Part shown: one piece after another, positions 37,301 through 46,467 of the stretch | How positions within the stretch are numbered: position 1 is the stretch's first letter | Layout: every line of letters starts with the position of its first letter | Assembly (NCBI RefSeq): GCF_004153445.1 | Contig: NZ_SDQC01000005.1 | Span: 248,001-312,000 of the forward strand | Direction: 5' to 3' | DNA length: 64,000 nt | DNA from: Allopusillimonas soli | GTDB taxonomy: Bacteria > Pseudomonadota > Gammaproteobacteria > Burkholderiales > Burkholderiaceae_B | The notes under the pieces: generated by a model | The model's input: only the letters and a program-made list of their open reading frames with translations | What the model was told of the DNA's origin: nothing | Databases searched by the model: none | Program-made: the position numbers and the translations under genes

Positions 37301-38221
37301 ATGCTCGATTGGGATGGGCTGAGATATTTTCTGGAAGTGGCCCGCACGCAGCGTGTCAGCACCGCCGGCGCCCGGCTTGGCGTGCGCCATTCAACCGTAT
37401 CGCGCCGCATCCAGGCGCTGGAACGCGAACTGGATACACTGTTGTTCGAAAAATCCAAGACCACTGGCTACACCCTGACGGAAGACGGCAGTCGGTTCCT
37501 GGCCTATGCCGAGCAGATCGAAGGCACGTTGAACTCGGCGCGCGAGGACATCGCCGGGCAATCGCGCACGCTGTCGGGGCATCTGCGCGTGGGATCCACG
37601 GAGGGCTTCGGCAGCTATGTGCTCTCGCCGCTCATGATCGACTTCCAGAACCGCTATCCCGCGATTACGCTCGATATCATGCCCGTGCCTCGATTCATCA
37701 GCCTGTCCAAGCGCGAGGCTGACATCGCCATTGCGCTGGAACGCCCGCAGCGCGGCCCTTACCTATGCACCAAGCTGCTGGACTACAGCCTGAAACTGTA
37801 TGGGCACCGCGACTACCTGGCCCGTAACCAGCCCATCCGGACGCGAGGCGACCTGGCGCACCATGCCTTTATTGGATATGTCGACGAGCTGGTGTTCAGC
37901 GATCATTTACGCTATCTGGAGGATGTCGTTGCGCACACGCGCGTTATTTTTCGCAGCACGAGTGTGATTGCACAATATCATGCCGTGCTGCAGGGCCGAT
38001 CCCTGGCCATCCTGCCATGCTTTATGGCGGAACAGGATGCGCGCCTGCAAGTGGTGCTCGAACAGGATGTCGCGGTGACGCGCAGTTTCTGGATGTACTG
38101 TCATGAGGATCTGCGCCATTCCGCGCGCGTCATGACGCTGTGGGACTTCCTCAAGCGCGCGGTGCAGTTGAACGCTCCGCTGCTCCGGGGTGAGTCAGGC
38201 GCGCTGCGGTTCCTGGACTGA
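37301..38221 (+). CDS. LysR-family transcriptional regulator
   Basis: A 306-residue regulator. The helix-turn-helix is in LRYFLEVARTQRVSTAGARLGVRHSTVSRRIQALERELDTLLFEK (residues about 6-50). A periplasmic-binding-like effector domain follows from about residue 90. GGAGA lies 5 bases before the chosen ATG; an earlier TTG/ATG read-through adds six unlikely residues. It is transcribed away from the SBP-mmsA operon and is its likely activator. The effector is unknown, perhaps a valine- or beta-alanine-pathway intermediate. Confidence 0.88.
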   Translation: MLDWDGLRYFLEVARTQRVSTAGARLGVRHSTVSRRIQALERELDTLLFEKSKTTGYTLTEDGSRFLAYAEQIEGTLNSAREDIAGQSRTLSGHLRVGSTEGFGSYVLSPLMIDFQNRYPAITLDIMPVPRFISLSKREADIAIALERPQRGPYLCTKLLDYSLKLYGHRDYLARNQPIRTRGDLAHHAFIGYVDELVFSDHLRYLEDVVAHTRVIFRSTSVIAQYHAVLQGRSLAILPCFMAEQDARLQVVLEQDVAVTRSFWMYCHEDLRHSARVMTLWDFLKRAVQLNAPLLRGESGALRFLD

Positions 38222-38301
38222 GCACCGTCTTCGCGCTGGACGCTCCCCGGGCTGCGGACACATTGCTTACAATAATGCTTTCCCTTCCGTCGGCCCCCGC
38301 C

Positions 38302-38931
38302 ATGAATGCACTGCAAGTACTCGAATCCAGCCCCGTCCTGCCGGTGATTGTCATCCATGACATGGACGTCGCTGTCGAGCTGGCGCATGCGCTGGTACGA
38401 GGAGGCGTAAGCTGCCTGGAAATCACGCTGCGCTCGGAAGCGGCGCTCGAAGCCATCGCACACATCAGCCGCGAGGTACCCGAGGCGCTGGTTGGCGCAG
38501 GCACCCTGCGCAATGCCCGGCAACTTGAGGCCGCCCTGCGCGCCGGCGCTCGTTTCGGTGTGAGCCCTGGCCTGACACCCGAACTCGCGGCTGCGGCGCG
38601 CAACGCCGACGTTCCATTCCTGCCCGGGGTCGCAACAGCGTCGGAATCCATGATCGCAGCCGATGCAGGCTTCACGGTACAGAAGCTGTTTCCCGCTCAG
38701 GCCGTCGGCGGCGTGGCGCTGCTCAAGGCTTTGTATGGCCCGATGCCGGATATCGCATTCTGCCCAACGGGCGGCATCAACGCGACCAATGCAGGCCAAT
38801 ACATGGCGCTGCCCAATGTGAAATGCGTGGGCGGCTCATGGCTGACGCCCGACGACGCGGTGGCGCGGCGCCAGTGGGATGAGATCACCGCGCTGGCCCG
38901 GCAAGCGTGCGCGCTGCGCACGGCCTCATAG
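38302..38931 (+). CDS. eda: 2-dehydro-3-deoxy-phosphogluconate (KDPG) aldolase
   Basis: A 209-residue class I aldolase that splits KDPG to pyruvate and glyceraldehyde 3-phosphate, the last Entner-Doudoroff step. The active-site Glu in SCLEITLRSEAAL, the Schiff-base Lys in FTVQKLFPAQAVGG and the phosphate loop PTGGINATNAGQY are present. In-frame starts at 38275 or 38263 would add nine or more residues; no strong ribosome site decides. It is convergent with the 2-ketogluconate operon, which produces 6-phosphogluconate. The dehydratase gene edd is not in this window. Confidence 0.93.
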   Translation: MNALQVLESSPVLPVIVIHDMDVAVELAHALVRGGVSCLEITLRSEAALEAIAHISREVPEALVGAGTLRNARQLEAALRAGARFGVSPGLTPELAAAARNADVPFLPGVATASESMIAADAGFTVQKLFPAQAVGGVALLKALYGPMPDIAFCPTGGINATNAGQYMALPNVKCVGGSWLTPDDAVARRQWDEITALARQACALRTAS

Positions 38932-38961
38932 CTCGCGCAGCGTTGCACGACATCCTGCCCG

Positions 38962-39939
38962 CTAGTCGGCCTTGTCCAGCGGATAGGCCGCCGGCGGTGT
39001 GTCACCGCGCAGCACGCACAGAAGATTGTCCACCGCCATGTGCGCCATCGCGGCGCGGGTTTCGTGCGTGGCGGATCCGGCATGCGGCAAGGCCAGCACG
39101 CTTGGATGGTCCCGTAGCGGAGAGTCTGCGGGCAAGGGTTCAGTGTCAAAGACGTCGAGCCCCGCCGCGCGCAGGCGGCCATGATCCAATGCATCCAGCA
39201 AGGCATCCTCTTGCACCACCGGGCCGCGGGCCGCATTGATCAATATGGCTTCCGGCTTCATCATGGCCAATTGCGCGGGCCCGATCATGCCGCGCGTGGC
39301 TTCCGTGAGCGGCAACATGACAACCAGAAAATCCGATTGCGCCAGGACATCGTTTAAAGATGCCGGGCATGCCTTGCCCTCCGGCAACCCACTATCGACC
39401 GCACTGCGCGTGTAGTACAGCACCGGCATGCCAAAGCCCAGTGCGGCCCGCCGCGCCACTGCCTTTCCGATGCGGCCGTAGCCGAGTATACCCAGCGTCT
39501 TGCCGTGCACATCCCAGCCATACTGCGCAGCCGTTATGCTCCGCCGCCAGCGGCCCTGTTGCACATAGCGGCCAAGTTCAAGTACACGCCGGCTCGTGCC
39601 GAGTATCAGCGCAAAAGTCAGATCGGCAACCGCTTCGGTAAGCACGCCAGGCGTGTGGCACAGCGTCACGCCGCGCTTCTTCATGGCGTCCAGAGCGAAA
39701 TGATCTATCCCGACCGAAATAGTCGATATCACCTTGAGAAGGGGCGCCCGCGCCAGCAGAGAATCGTCGATGCGGTAGCCTGAGCCTATCAGGCCATGCA
39801 CGAAGGGCAGCGCCTCGAAAAAAGCCTGTTCCTGCGCCTCCTGGCGTGGATCGGCCTCGATGACGTCGTGTTCGGCACGCACCCGCTCCAACTCTTGCGC
39901 GGGAAGCCCCCGGTATACCAGTACTTTCTTTCTGTCCAT
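38962..39939 (-). CDS. kguD: 2-ketogluconate-6-phosphate reductase (D-2-hydroxyacid dehydrogenase family)
   Basis: A 325-residue NAD(P)-dependent reductase. The Rossmann motif GKTLGILGYGRIGKAVARRAA is near residue 145, the substrate arginine is in INAARGPVVQEDAL and the catalytic His in LALPHAGSATHETR. The family includes KguD, TkrA and glyoxylate/hydroxypyruvate reductases. Position directly after a KguK-like kinase under a PtxS-type operator favours reduction of 2-keto-6-phosphogluconate to 6-phosphogluconate. A general 2-ketoacid reductase role is the alternative. Confidence 0.82.
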   Translation of the reverse strand: MDRKKVLVYRGLPAQELERVRAEHDVIEADPRQEAQEQAFFEALPFVHGLIGSGYRIDDSLLARAPLLKVISTISVGIDHFALDAMKKRGVTLCHTPGVLTEAVADLTFALILGTSRRVLELGRYVQQGRWRRSITAAQYGWDVHGKTLGILGYGRIGKAVARRAALGFGMPVLYYTRSAVDSGLPEGKACPASLNDVLAQSDFLVVMLPLTEATRGMIGPAQLAMMKPEAILINAARGPVVQEDALLDALDHGRLRAAGLDVFDTEPLPADSPLRDHPSVLALPHAGSATHETRAAMAHMAVDNLLCVLRGDTPPAAYPLDKAD

Positions 39940-39988
39940 GTGATTATCCAGCAACAATGCGTGAGCCAGCAGACAACATGGTAGCCGA

Positions 39989-40957
39989 TCAATCCATCCG
40001 GGCGAGCTCCGCGCGCGTCGGCAGGCCTTCCGTATCGCCCCTGACCTGGACCGCGCGAGCGCCTATCCATGCGCCGCGCCGCACGGCTTCGGTCAATGGC
40101 AAACCTTCAAGCAGCCCGCTGATAACACCCACTGCGAAACCATCGCCCGCGCCCACCGTGTCCACCACCTGCGCAACGGGGAACCCGGGCACATAGCCTT
40201 GCCCCGCTGCGTGGCTGAAGTAGGCGCCCTGCGCGCCCAGCTTGACGACCACCACCTGCGCACCGAGATTACGGTAATGCGCGGCAATCTCCTCGGGCGT
40301 ATCGCATCCAGTCAGCAGGCGCCCTTCCTCGATACCCGGAAAGATCCAATCGGCGTCCGCCGCAAGCGCATTGATGCCTTGGCGCATATGCGCCGTGGAG
40401 GCCCACAGCGTTGGGCGCAGATTGGGATCGAAAGAGACGATCCCGCCCGATTTCCGCATCATGGACATGGTCTGGCGGGCCACCTCCATGCAGTTGCCGG
40501 AGATGGCGGCAAAGACGCCAGTGGCATGCAAGAGGCGCGCGGCACACAGCCACGCGGCATCGATTTCATCAACCCGCATAAGGCTGGCCGCCGAGCCCTT
40601 GCGGTGATATTCGACGGGAGGATCGCTGCCGTCGATAACGCGCCCCTTGAATTGAAAGCCTGTACGCTGCGCATCAGCGCATACGACATGCGAGCAGTCT
40701 ATGCCCTCGCGTTGCATTTCCGCGAGCAGATACCGTCCCATCGTATCGTTTCCGAGGCGGCTGGCCCAGCCCACCTTGAAACCCAGACGTGCCAACCCGA
40801 TGGCGACATTGGTCTCCGCGCCCGCCGTGCGCTTGTGAAAAAGCATGGCCTGTTCGAGCGGGCCGGGTTCATCGGCCACCAGCAAGGTCATGGCCTCGCC
40901 GAAGGTGATCACATCCAGCGCGTCAGTCTTGCGGTTTTCCCTCAACCGGGAAGTCAT
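39989..40957 (-). CDS. kguK: PfkB-family kinase, probable 2-ketogluconate kinase
   Basis: A 322-residue ribokinase-like enzyme. The N-terminus DVITFGEAMTLLVADEPGPLEQAMLFHKRTAGAETNVAIGLARLGFKVGWASRLGND is family-typical (G-ETNVAIGLARLG). The catalytic motif DTVGAGDGFAVGVISGLLEG lies near residue 270. The extended similarity in RTGFQFKGR, SFDPNLRPTLW and WIGARAVQVRGDTEGLPTR resembles Pseudomonas KguK. KDG kinase is the main alternative. Gene order (transporter, kinase, reductase) and the PtxS-type operator support 2-ketogluconate. Confidence 0.8.
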   Translation of the reverse strand: MTSRLRENRKTDALDVITFGEAMTLLVADEPGPLEQAMLFHKRTAGAETNVAIGLARLGFKVGWASRLGNDTMGRYLLAEMQREGIDCSHVVCADAQRTGFQFKGRVIDGSDPPVEYHRKGSAASLMRVDEIDAAWLCAARLLHATGVFAAISGNCMEVARQTMSMMRKSGGIVSFDPNLRPTLWASTAHMRQGINALAADADWIFPGIEEGRLLTGCDTPEEIAAHYRNLGAQVVVVKLGAQGAYFSHAAGQGYVPGFPVAQVVDTVGAGDGFAVGVISGLLEGLPLTEAVRRGAWIGARAVQVRGDTEGLPTRAELARMD

Positions 40958-41046
40958 GATTCGTGTTCCTTTGCAAGTCCAATGTCAAAGACGTGTGGCC
41001 GGCCGTTTCTTTGCCGCCAACAGGGTCGCATTGATCGCGGCGCCGG

Positions 41047-41838
41047 TCAGGAGTTCAGTATCTGCCCGAGAAAAGTACGTGTTTTGTCGTGTTTCGGATT
41101 GCCAAAAAACTCGGCGGGCACGCCTTCCTCGACAATACGGCCATCCGCCATGAAAATCACGCGGTCCGCCACACTGCGCGCAAACCCCATTTCATGCGTC
41201 ACGCACAGCATGGTCATGCCGTCCTGCGCAAGCCCTATCATGGTGTCCAGCACTTCCTTGACCATTTCCGGATCCAGCGCCGATGTGGGTTCGTCGAACA
41301 GCATGATTTTTGGCGTCATGCACAGGGCACGCGCAATCGCGACGCGCTGCTGCTGCCCGCCCGAGAGCTGGCTGGGATATTTGGCAGCCTGGTCGGCAAT
41401 GCGCACGCGCCTGAGGTAGGTCATTGCCAGTTCCTCGGCTTGCGCCTTGCTGGCTCCGCGCGAACGCATAGGCGCCAACATGCAGTTCTGCAGCACCGTC
41501 ATGTGCGGAAATAGGTTGAACTGCTGAAAGACCATGCCCACTTCCTGGCGCACAGCCTCTATGTTGCGCTCACCGGCCGTCAGCGCAATATCGTCGACCA
41601 CGATCGTGCCCTGCTGTACCTTTTCCAATCCATTGATGCAGCGAATCAGCGTGGACTTGCCTGACCCCGACGGCCCGCAGATCACGATGCGTTCGCCCGG
41701 GGACACAGCCAGGGAAATATCCGTTAGGACCTGAAAATGGCCAAACCATTTGTTCAGGCCCTGGATACGGATGATGGGTTCCGAAGACCCCGCTTCCCGA
41801 CGGACCGGCGCCGCAGCGGCTGTATTCGTATCAGTCAT
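41047..41838 (-). CDS. ABC transporter ATP-binding protein, polar amino-acid family
   Basis: A 263-residue ATPase with Walker [10 protein letters not shown] (about residue 50), signature [16 protein letters not shown], Walker [15 protein letters not shown] and the switch His of [11 protein letters not shown]. The N-terminal 20 residues are a polar extension. It is the fourth gene of the importer encoded just upstream, followed by kguK. Although the family is named after amino-acid transport, the locus is regulated and composed as a 2-ketogluconate system. Confidence 0.9.
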   Translation of the reverse strand: MTDTNTAAAAPVRREAGSSEPIIRIQGLNKWFGHFQVLTDISLAVSPGERIVICGPSGSGKSTLIRCINGLEKVQQGTIVVDDIALTAGERNIEAVRQEVGMVFQQFNLFPHMTVLQNCMLAPMRSRGASKAQAEELAMTYLRRVRIADQAAKYPSQLSGGQQQRVAIARALCMTPKIMLFDEPTSALDPEMVKEVLDTMIGLAQDGMTMLCVTHEMGFARSVADRVIFMADGRIVEEGVPAEFFGNPKHDKTRTFLGQILNS

Positions 41839-41890
41839 GGTGGGGAAAACCTCCGGAGATCGTTCGATTCATGACGATGGCGCGAGTCGC

Positions 41891-42727
41891 CTACTTCGAG
41901 CCCTTGGCTGCGGCGGTGCCGTCCGACAGCTTGGGCAGTGGGCTTCCCAGCCATTTCTGATAAAGCTTGTCAAAAGTACCGTTGTCGATGTTCTGCGTAA
42001 TGAGCTTGTTGAATGTGTCCAGCGTCTTGGGTTCACCCTTGCGCATGGCCACCGCCATCTCCTGCTGCAGCAGCACAAATTTGGTGTCGAACTTGCCTGG
42101 CGCACGCTTGGCAATCTGACCGGCAACCGTGGTGGAACAGCCGATGGCATCGACCTGGCCGGAAAGCAGGGCCTGCATGGCGGAGGCGTCGTCATCGAAG
42201 CGCCGAATCTCGGCATCTTTGGGCGCTACCTTGGTCACGGCGATATCCTGCGTGCTGGCGCGCGCGACACCCACCCGCAATCCCGACAGATCCTCGGCCT
42301 TGCCGATTTTGTCGTCCTTGGGTCCAAACAGCACAATCTGCGCCGCCGAATAAGGATGCGAGAACTGTACCTGCTCCGCGCGCTTCGGTGTAATGGCCAG
42401 CGACGCAACGAGCACGTCGACCTTACCGGTCAGGAGAAAGGGAATGCGATTCGGCCCCGTCACGGGAACCAGTTCTATCTTTACGCCCAGGTCCTTGGCG
42501 AGTTGACGCGCCACATCCGCATCATAGCCATCCGGCTTGTTTTCTGCATTCAGGATGCCATAGGGCGGGAAATCCACCAGCAGCCCTGCCCGCAGCACAC
42601 CGTTCTGCTTGATGGTGTCGATTGTTTCAGCGGCCGAGGCCGGCGCGGCTGCGGACAAGGCCAACGCGCCACAGCCCGCGAACAGGGCACTGACCAGGAA
42701 ATTGCGTATCTTATTGTTCAGGAACAT
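41891..42727 (-). CDS. Periplasmic substrate-binding protein (family 3), probable sugar-acid binder
   Basis: A 278-residue exported protein with signal peptide through ALALSAAAPASA and mature start AETIDTIKQNGVLRAGLLVDFPPYGI. SBP family 3 segments are GYDADVARQLAKDLGVKIELVPV and LLTGKVDVLVASLAITPKRAEQVQFSHPY. The C-terminus is Lys/Ala-rich. It sits between the permease and ATPase genes of the putative 2-ketogluconate importer. The ligand is inferred from context only. Confidence 0.88.
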   Translation of the reverse strand: MFLNNKIRNFLVSALFAGCGALALSAAAPASAAETIDTIKQNGVLRAGLLVDFPPYGILNAENKPDGYDADVARQLAKDLGVKIELVPVTGPNRIPFLLTGKVDVLVASLAITPKRAEQVQFSHPYSAAQIVLFGPKDDKIGKAEDLSGLRVGVARASTQDIAVTKVAPKDAEIRRFDDDASAMQALLSGQVDAIGCSTTVAGQIAKRAPGKFDTKFVLLQQEMAVAMRKGEPKTLDTFNKLITQNIDNGTFDKLYQKWLGSPLPKLSDGTAAAKGSK

Positions 42728-42771
42728 GATTTTGCCTCCATTAAAAATTCAACCGCCCGAAGCCGGGACTT

Positions 42772-43425
42772 CTAGCGCGCCAGCGATGCGGCCAGACGCC
42801 GCTCCATATAGCCCGCCAGCAGCGACAGCGGCCAGCACAATGCGAAATAAATAACAGCCACCACGGAAAACACCAGCATGGGCTGGAACGTGGCATTGTT
42901 GATGATCTGGCCCGCGCGGGTCAGCTCGGTAAAGCCGATGATGGCAGCCAGCGACGTGCCCTTGACGATCTGCACCAGATAGCCCACTGTGGGCGGCACG
43001 GCGATCTTCAGGGCCTGCGGCAGAACGACATCGCGCATCCTGTAGCGATAGGACAGGCCCAGCGCATCGGCTGCCTCCCATTGTCCTCGGGGAATAGCCT
43101 CGATGCAGCCTCGCCAGATTTCGCCCAGAAAAGCCCCGCTGTTCAAGGTCAGCGCCGTGGCGGCCGCAATCCAGGGATTGACTTCCAATCCGATCACGGG
43201 CGCGCCAAAGAACACCAGAAAGAGCTGCAGCAGCAGCGGCGTGCCGCGAAACAGCTGGATGAAGCCCATGGCCAGCCGCCGCGGGAGCGCATGTTCGGAC
43301 GTCCGTGCCAATGCCACGGCAAGACCGACAATGCCTCCTCCAACGAATGCCATCAGCGACAACAGCACCGTCCATTGGGCTGCCTCAAGTATGAAAAGAA
43401 AGTCGGGGAGGCCGAAGATGCGCAT
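42772..43425 (-). CDS. ABC transporter permease, polar amino-acid family
   Basis: A 217-residue membrane protein. FIQLFRGTPLLLQLFLVFFGAP and the EAA loop GAFLGEIWRGCIEAIPRGQWEAADALGLS identify the HisQ/GlnP type. The start ATG shares one base with the stop of the upstream permease (TAATG), so the pair is translationally coupled. It forms a heterodimer with that permease in the importer of the kgu-type operon. Confidence 0.9.
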   Translation of the reverse strand: MRIFGLPDFLFILEAAQWTVLLSLMAFVGGGIVGLAVALARTSEHALPRRLAMGFIQLFRGTPLLLQLFLVFFGAPVIGLEVNPWIAAATALTLNSGAFLGEIWRGCIEAIPRGQWEAADALGLSYRYRMRDVVLPQALKIAVPPTVGYLVQIVKGTSLAAIIGFTELTRAGQIINNATFQPMLVFSVVAVIYFALCWPLSLLAGYMERRLAASLAR

Positions 43426-44096
43426 TATCGTCTGTCCGGATAGTTCAGCCCCCACTGGAATACCAGCCGGAACAAATAGGAGAATGCCAACGTCAGGGCA
43501 AGATAGATGCCGGTGACAACGATATAAATCTCAAAATTGCGGAAGGTTTCGGACGTGAGATTGGCCGCCACCGAAGTCAAATCGTTGGCGGAAATGACCG
43601 ACACCACGCTGGATGCGAGCATCAGGAGGATGAACTGGCTGGTCAGGGCCGGATAGATGGCCCGCAGTGCGGGCTTCAGGATCACAAACCGGAACACTTC
43701 CACGCGCGAAAGATTCAGCGCCAGCCCCGCTTCGATCTGGCCTCGGGGAATGGACTCAATGCCAGCGCGGACAATCTCCGTTGCGTAGGCGCCCAGATTG
43801 AACACCATGGCGACCAGCGCGGCGTAATAGGGAGACCAGCGTATGCCGATCGCCGGCAGGGCGAAAAAAAAGAAAAAAAGCTGTACGAGGAAAGGCGTGT
43901 TGCGGATGACCTCAATATAGACGCTGATGAGCCAGCGCAATGGCCGGGGACCGGCCGTTTTTCCCCACGCGCACAGAACGGCCAGCGCCAGCCCGAGAAT
44001 CATGGCCGAGAACGACAGCTGTATCGTCATCCATGTGCCGCGCAGCAGGAGCGGCCAGGCGTCGAATACGGGACCGAACTGGAAATCGTAGTTCAC
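43425..44096 (-). CDS. ABC transporter permease, polar amino-acid family (first gene of the operon)
   Basis: About 223 residues from a GTG start (VNYDFQFGPVFDAWPLLLRG). An open frame continues 56 codons upstream, but those residues are unlike permeases and would cover the operator at 44136-44149. No good ribosome site decides, so the exact start is uncertain. Family segments: VYIEVIRNTPFLVQLFFFFFAL and the EAA loop GAYATEIVRAGIESIPRGQIEAGLALNLS. Leads the importer-kguK-kguD operon. Confidence 0.83.
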   Translation of the reverse strand: MNYDFQFGPVFDAWPLLLRGTWMTIQLSFSAMILGLALAVLCAWGKTAGPRPLRWLISVYIEVIRNTPFLVQLFFFFFALPAIGIRWSPYYAALVAMVFNLGAYATEIVRAGIESIPRGQIEAGLALNLSRVEVFRFVILKPALRAIYPALTSQFILLMLASSVVSVISANDLTSVAANLTSETFRNFEIYIVVTGIYLALTLAFSYLFRLVFQWGLNYPDRR

Positions 44097-44135
44097 GTTG
44101 TGCTGTATCCGTGTAATCGCGAGCGGCGAAACGTA

Positions 44136-44149
44136 TGAAACCGGTTTCA
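44136..44149. promoter_or_regulatory. PtxS-type operator, exact palindrome
   Basis: TGAAACCGGTTTCA, a perfect 14-bp palindrome with the central CG of LacI-family operators. From established work this is the recognition sequence of Pseudomonas PtxS, the 2-ketogluconate repressor. It lies 40 bases before the first permease start and beside a LacI-family gene, so it should control the importer-kguK-kguD operon. Confidence 0.85.
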
Positions 44150-44202
44150 GACTGGCATGAAAAGAAAACGAAATTGTAGCATCGACTTTTTTGCGACAGG
44201 CG

Positions 44203-44216
44203 TGAAACCGGGTTTT
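44203..44216. promoter_or_regulatory. Second, imperfect PtxS-type operator
   Basis: TGAAACCGGGTTTT matches the perfect operator at 44136 in 11 of 14 positions, with the left half TGAAACCGG exact. It is centred 67 bases from the first site, within range for cooperative or looped binding by a LacI-family tetramer. Confidence 0.55.
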
Positions 44217-44276
44217 CCCCGAGCCTGGCCCATCATGCAATGGCTTGTCCGCCGGGGCAGCCATCCGCCTCTATTT

Positions 44277-45314
44277 CTACTGACGGCGTGTTGATCCTCG
44301 CGCAGCCAGAAGGCCTGGCAGCAACATACGGCGGGCCGGCGTGTCCAGCCCTCCTACACGCTGCAAAAGACACTGCGCGGCCAACTGCCCGATGCGGTCT
44401 GTAGGCTGCGCCATGGCGCTGATGCCGGGTCCCACAAAAGGCGCCCAGGGCGTATCGTCGATGCCGATGAGACCGATGTCGCGCCCGAGGCGCCATCCGA
44501 GCCGGGCGACTGCGGCAACCACCTGTAGTGTTACCACGGCATTGCCGGAAATCACCGCGGGAGACGCGCCCGCGGCACGCCGGCGCAATGCCTGCAATGC
44601 CTGCACCAGCGTTTCCTGATCGTCGACAGCGCTGTCCAGGCTTTGGCCCGAAACCGCCTGGCCGGGCATTGCATGCTGCACCAGAAAATCCTCGAATGCC
44701 CGTGATCGCTCGATGCGCGAACTGACCGCGCCACGCGGCTCTGTCACAAACAACAATTCACGATAGCCGCGCGCAAGCAGGTGCGAGGCGCTGTCGCCGA
44801 TGGCCTGCCGGTTGTCGAGCGACACAAAATCCACATCAAGTCCGGGATGCAGCCGGTCCACCAGCACCACAGGTTTGCCTTGCGTCGCTGTTTCAAGCAG
44901 GGAGCCCGTGTCGTGGCCCATGGTGTTCAGGATGTAGCCTTCGACTTTGTACGAAGCAAGCGCCTTCAGGCCGGCACTTTCACGCTCGCGCTCATTGCCC
45001 AGGTTGAACAGCATGACCAGGTAGCCCGCCTTGCGGCACGCCTGCTCCGCGCCCCGCAGCACCGCCACGGAATAAGGATTGGCGATATCGGCCACGACAA
45101 GCCCGATGAGGCGGGACCGACCGCGCTTGAGCGCCTGGGCCATGGGACTGGGCACATAGCCCAGCTCGGCCACGGCGGCCTCCACGCGTGCGGCGATTTC
45201 CGGTGAAAGCAACGCGTCGCGATGATTCAGGAACCGCGATACGGTGGCCTTGGAGACGCCCGCGTGGCGCGCAACGTCGGCAATGGTATTGCGGCGGCTG
45301 GCAGGCTTGCTCAT
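44277..45314 (-). CDS. ptxS: LacI-family repressor, PtxS-like
   Basis: A 345-residue regulator. The DNA-binding domain TIADVARHAGVSKATVSRFLNHRDALLSPEIAARVEAAVAELGYVPSPMAQALKRGRSRLIGLVVADIANPY covers residues 10-80 (key: DVA--AGVSKATVSR-LN, hinge PS-MAQALK-GRS). A periplasmic-binding-like effector domain follows, with the IGIDDTPWAPFVGPGIS segment. The name PtxS rests on the exact PtxS operator just downstream and the kgu-type genes it would control. The start overlaps the oxidoreductase stop by four bases, so it is also read from the upstream sugar operon. Confidence 0.82.
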   Translation of the reverse strand: MSKPASRRNTIADVARHAGVSKATVSRFLNHRDALLSPEIAARVEAAVAELGYVPSPMAQALKRGRSRLIGLVVADIANPYSVAVLRGAEQACRKAGYLVMLFNLGNERERESAGLKALASYKVEGYILNTMGHDTGSLLETATQGKPVVLVDRLHPGLDVDFVSLDNRQAIGDSASHLLARGYRELLFVTEPRGAVSSRIERSRAFEDFLVQHAMPGQAVSGQSLDSAVDDQETLVQALQALRRRAAGASPAVISGNAVVTLQVVAAVARLGWRLGRDIGLIGIDDTPWAPFVGPGISAMAQPTDRIGQLAAQCLLQRVGGLDTPARRMLLPGLLAARGSTRRQ

Positions 45315-46456
45315 GCCAGGCTGACCCAGGCACTGTCCGCATGACTGCTATCGAGAACGGCCTGGATGAAGCGATGCCCCATGACGCCGTCGCGAAAATC
45401 GGGTAGCAGACCTTCAGGCGTGCTGCCGCGCCCGCCTGCCTGAATGCGGTCCGCCGCGTCGCGGTACAGCTGCGCAAACGCTTCTATATAGCCCTCCGGG
45501 TGTCCGGCGGGAATGCGCGTGGCATGCAGGGCATCCTGGCCTTGCACGCGTCCGCGCGTAAGCCGCTGCGCGGCGCCGCCCTGGGGCGTCAGCCAAAGCT
45601 CATTGGGATTTTCCTGTTCGAATCGCAACTGCGCATGCGTGCCATAGATGCGCAGCGTCAGGGCATTCTCGCAGCCTGTGGCGACCTGGCTGGCCCATAG
45701 CGTGCCGCGCGCGCCATTGGCATAGCGCAGCATGACTTGCACGTGATCATCCAGTACCCGGCCGTGCCCGAATGTGCTGAGCTCCGCAGCCAAATGACTG
45801 GGCTCCACACCACTGACATAAGCCGCCAACTGGTAGGCATGCACGCCCACATCACCCAATGTGCCCGCTGGCCCTGCCATGGCCGGATCTTCCCGCCAGG
45901 CGCCTTCGCCCGTGATGGCCGGCCCGCCCGCCCACCAGTCTTGAGCGTATTCGACCTGAAGCAACCGCAGTTCGCCTATTGCGCCCTGCCTCACAAGCTC
46001 GCGCGCATGCCGGACCATGGGATAGCCCGTATAGGTGTGCGTGAGCACGCAGACCAATCCACTGCGGGCTGCCTGCGCCTGGAGCATTTCGGCCTGAGCC
46101 AGCGATATGGCCAGCGGCTTGTCGCAAATGACGTGTATTCCCTGCGCCAGAAAAGCGCTGGCCACCGGGGCATGCAGGTGATTGGGCGTGACGATGGAAA
46201 CGACATCGATGCCGCCCTGCCCCGCGCGCCGTAATGCGCCTTCGCATTCGGCCATCTCCTGCCAATGCAAGTAGCTGCGTTCCGATGCAATACCCGCCTC
46301 TGCGGCGCTGGCGGCACTTTTTTCCGGACGGCTGGACAGCGCACCGGCAAGCAGCTCGTAGCGATCATCCAGGCGGGCAGCCATGCGATGCACCGCGCCG
46401 ATGAATGCCCCCTGGCCGCCGCCAACCATGCCCCATTTCAGTTTCTTGCCCATCAT
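45311..46456 (-). CDS. Gfo/Idh/MocA-family oxidoreductase
   Basis: A 381-residue NAD(P)-dependent sugar oxidoreductase. N-terminal GMVGGGQGAFIGAVHRMAARLDDRYELLAGALSS is the nucleotide fold. VSIVTPNHLHAPVASAFLAQGIHVICDKPLA contains the family EKP motif as DKP, and GTLGDVGVHAYQLAAYVSG the conserved G-H. It likely reduces or oxidises a sugar hydroxyl. It is paired with the isomerase/epimerase gene 12 bases upstream and a ribose-type ABC importer, a combination used in keto-sugar or glycoside pathways. The substrate is unknown. Confidence 0.87.
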   Translation of the reverse strand: MMGKKLKWGMVGGGQGAFIGAVHRMAARLDDRYELLAGALSSRPEKSAASAAEAGIASERSYLHWQEMAECEGALRRAGQGGIDVVSIVTPNHLHAPVASAFLAQGIHVICDKPLAISLAQAEMLQAQAARSGLVCVLTHTYTGYPMVRHARELVRQGAIGELRLLQVEYAQDWWAGGPAITGEGAWREDPAMAGPAGTLGDVGVHAYQLAAYVSGVEPSHLAAELSTFGHGRVLDDHVQVMLRYANGARGTLWASQVATGCENALTLRIYGTHAQLRFEQENPNELWLTPQGGAAQRLTRGRVQGQDALHATRIPAGHPEGYIEAFAQLYRDAADRIQAGGRGSTPEGLLPDFRDGVMGHRFIQAVLDSSHADSAWVSLA

Positions 46457-46467
46457 CTTTCCCGCAT

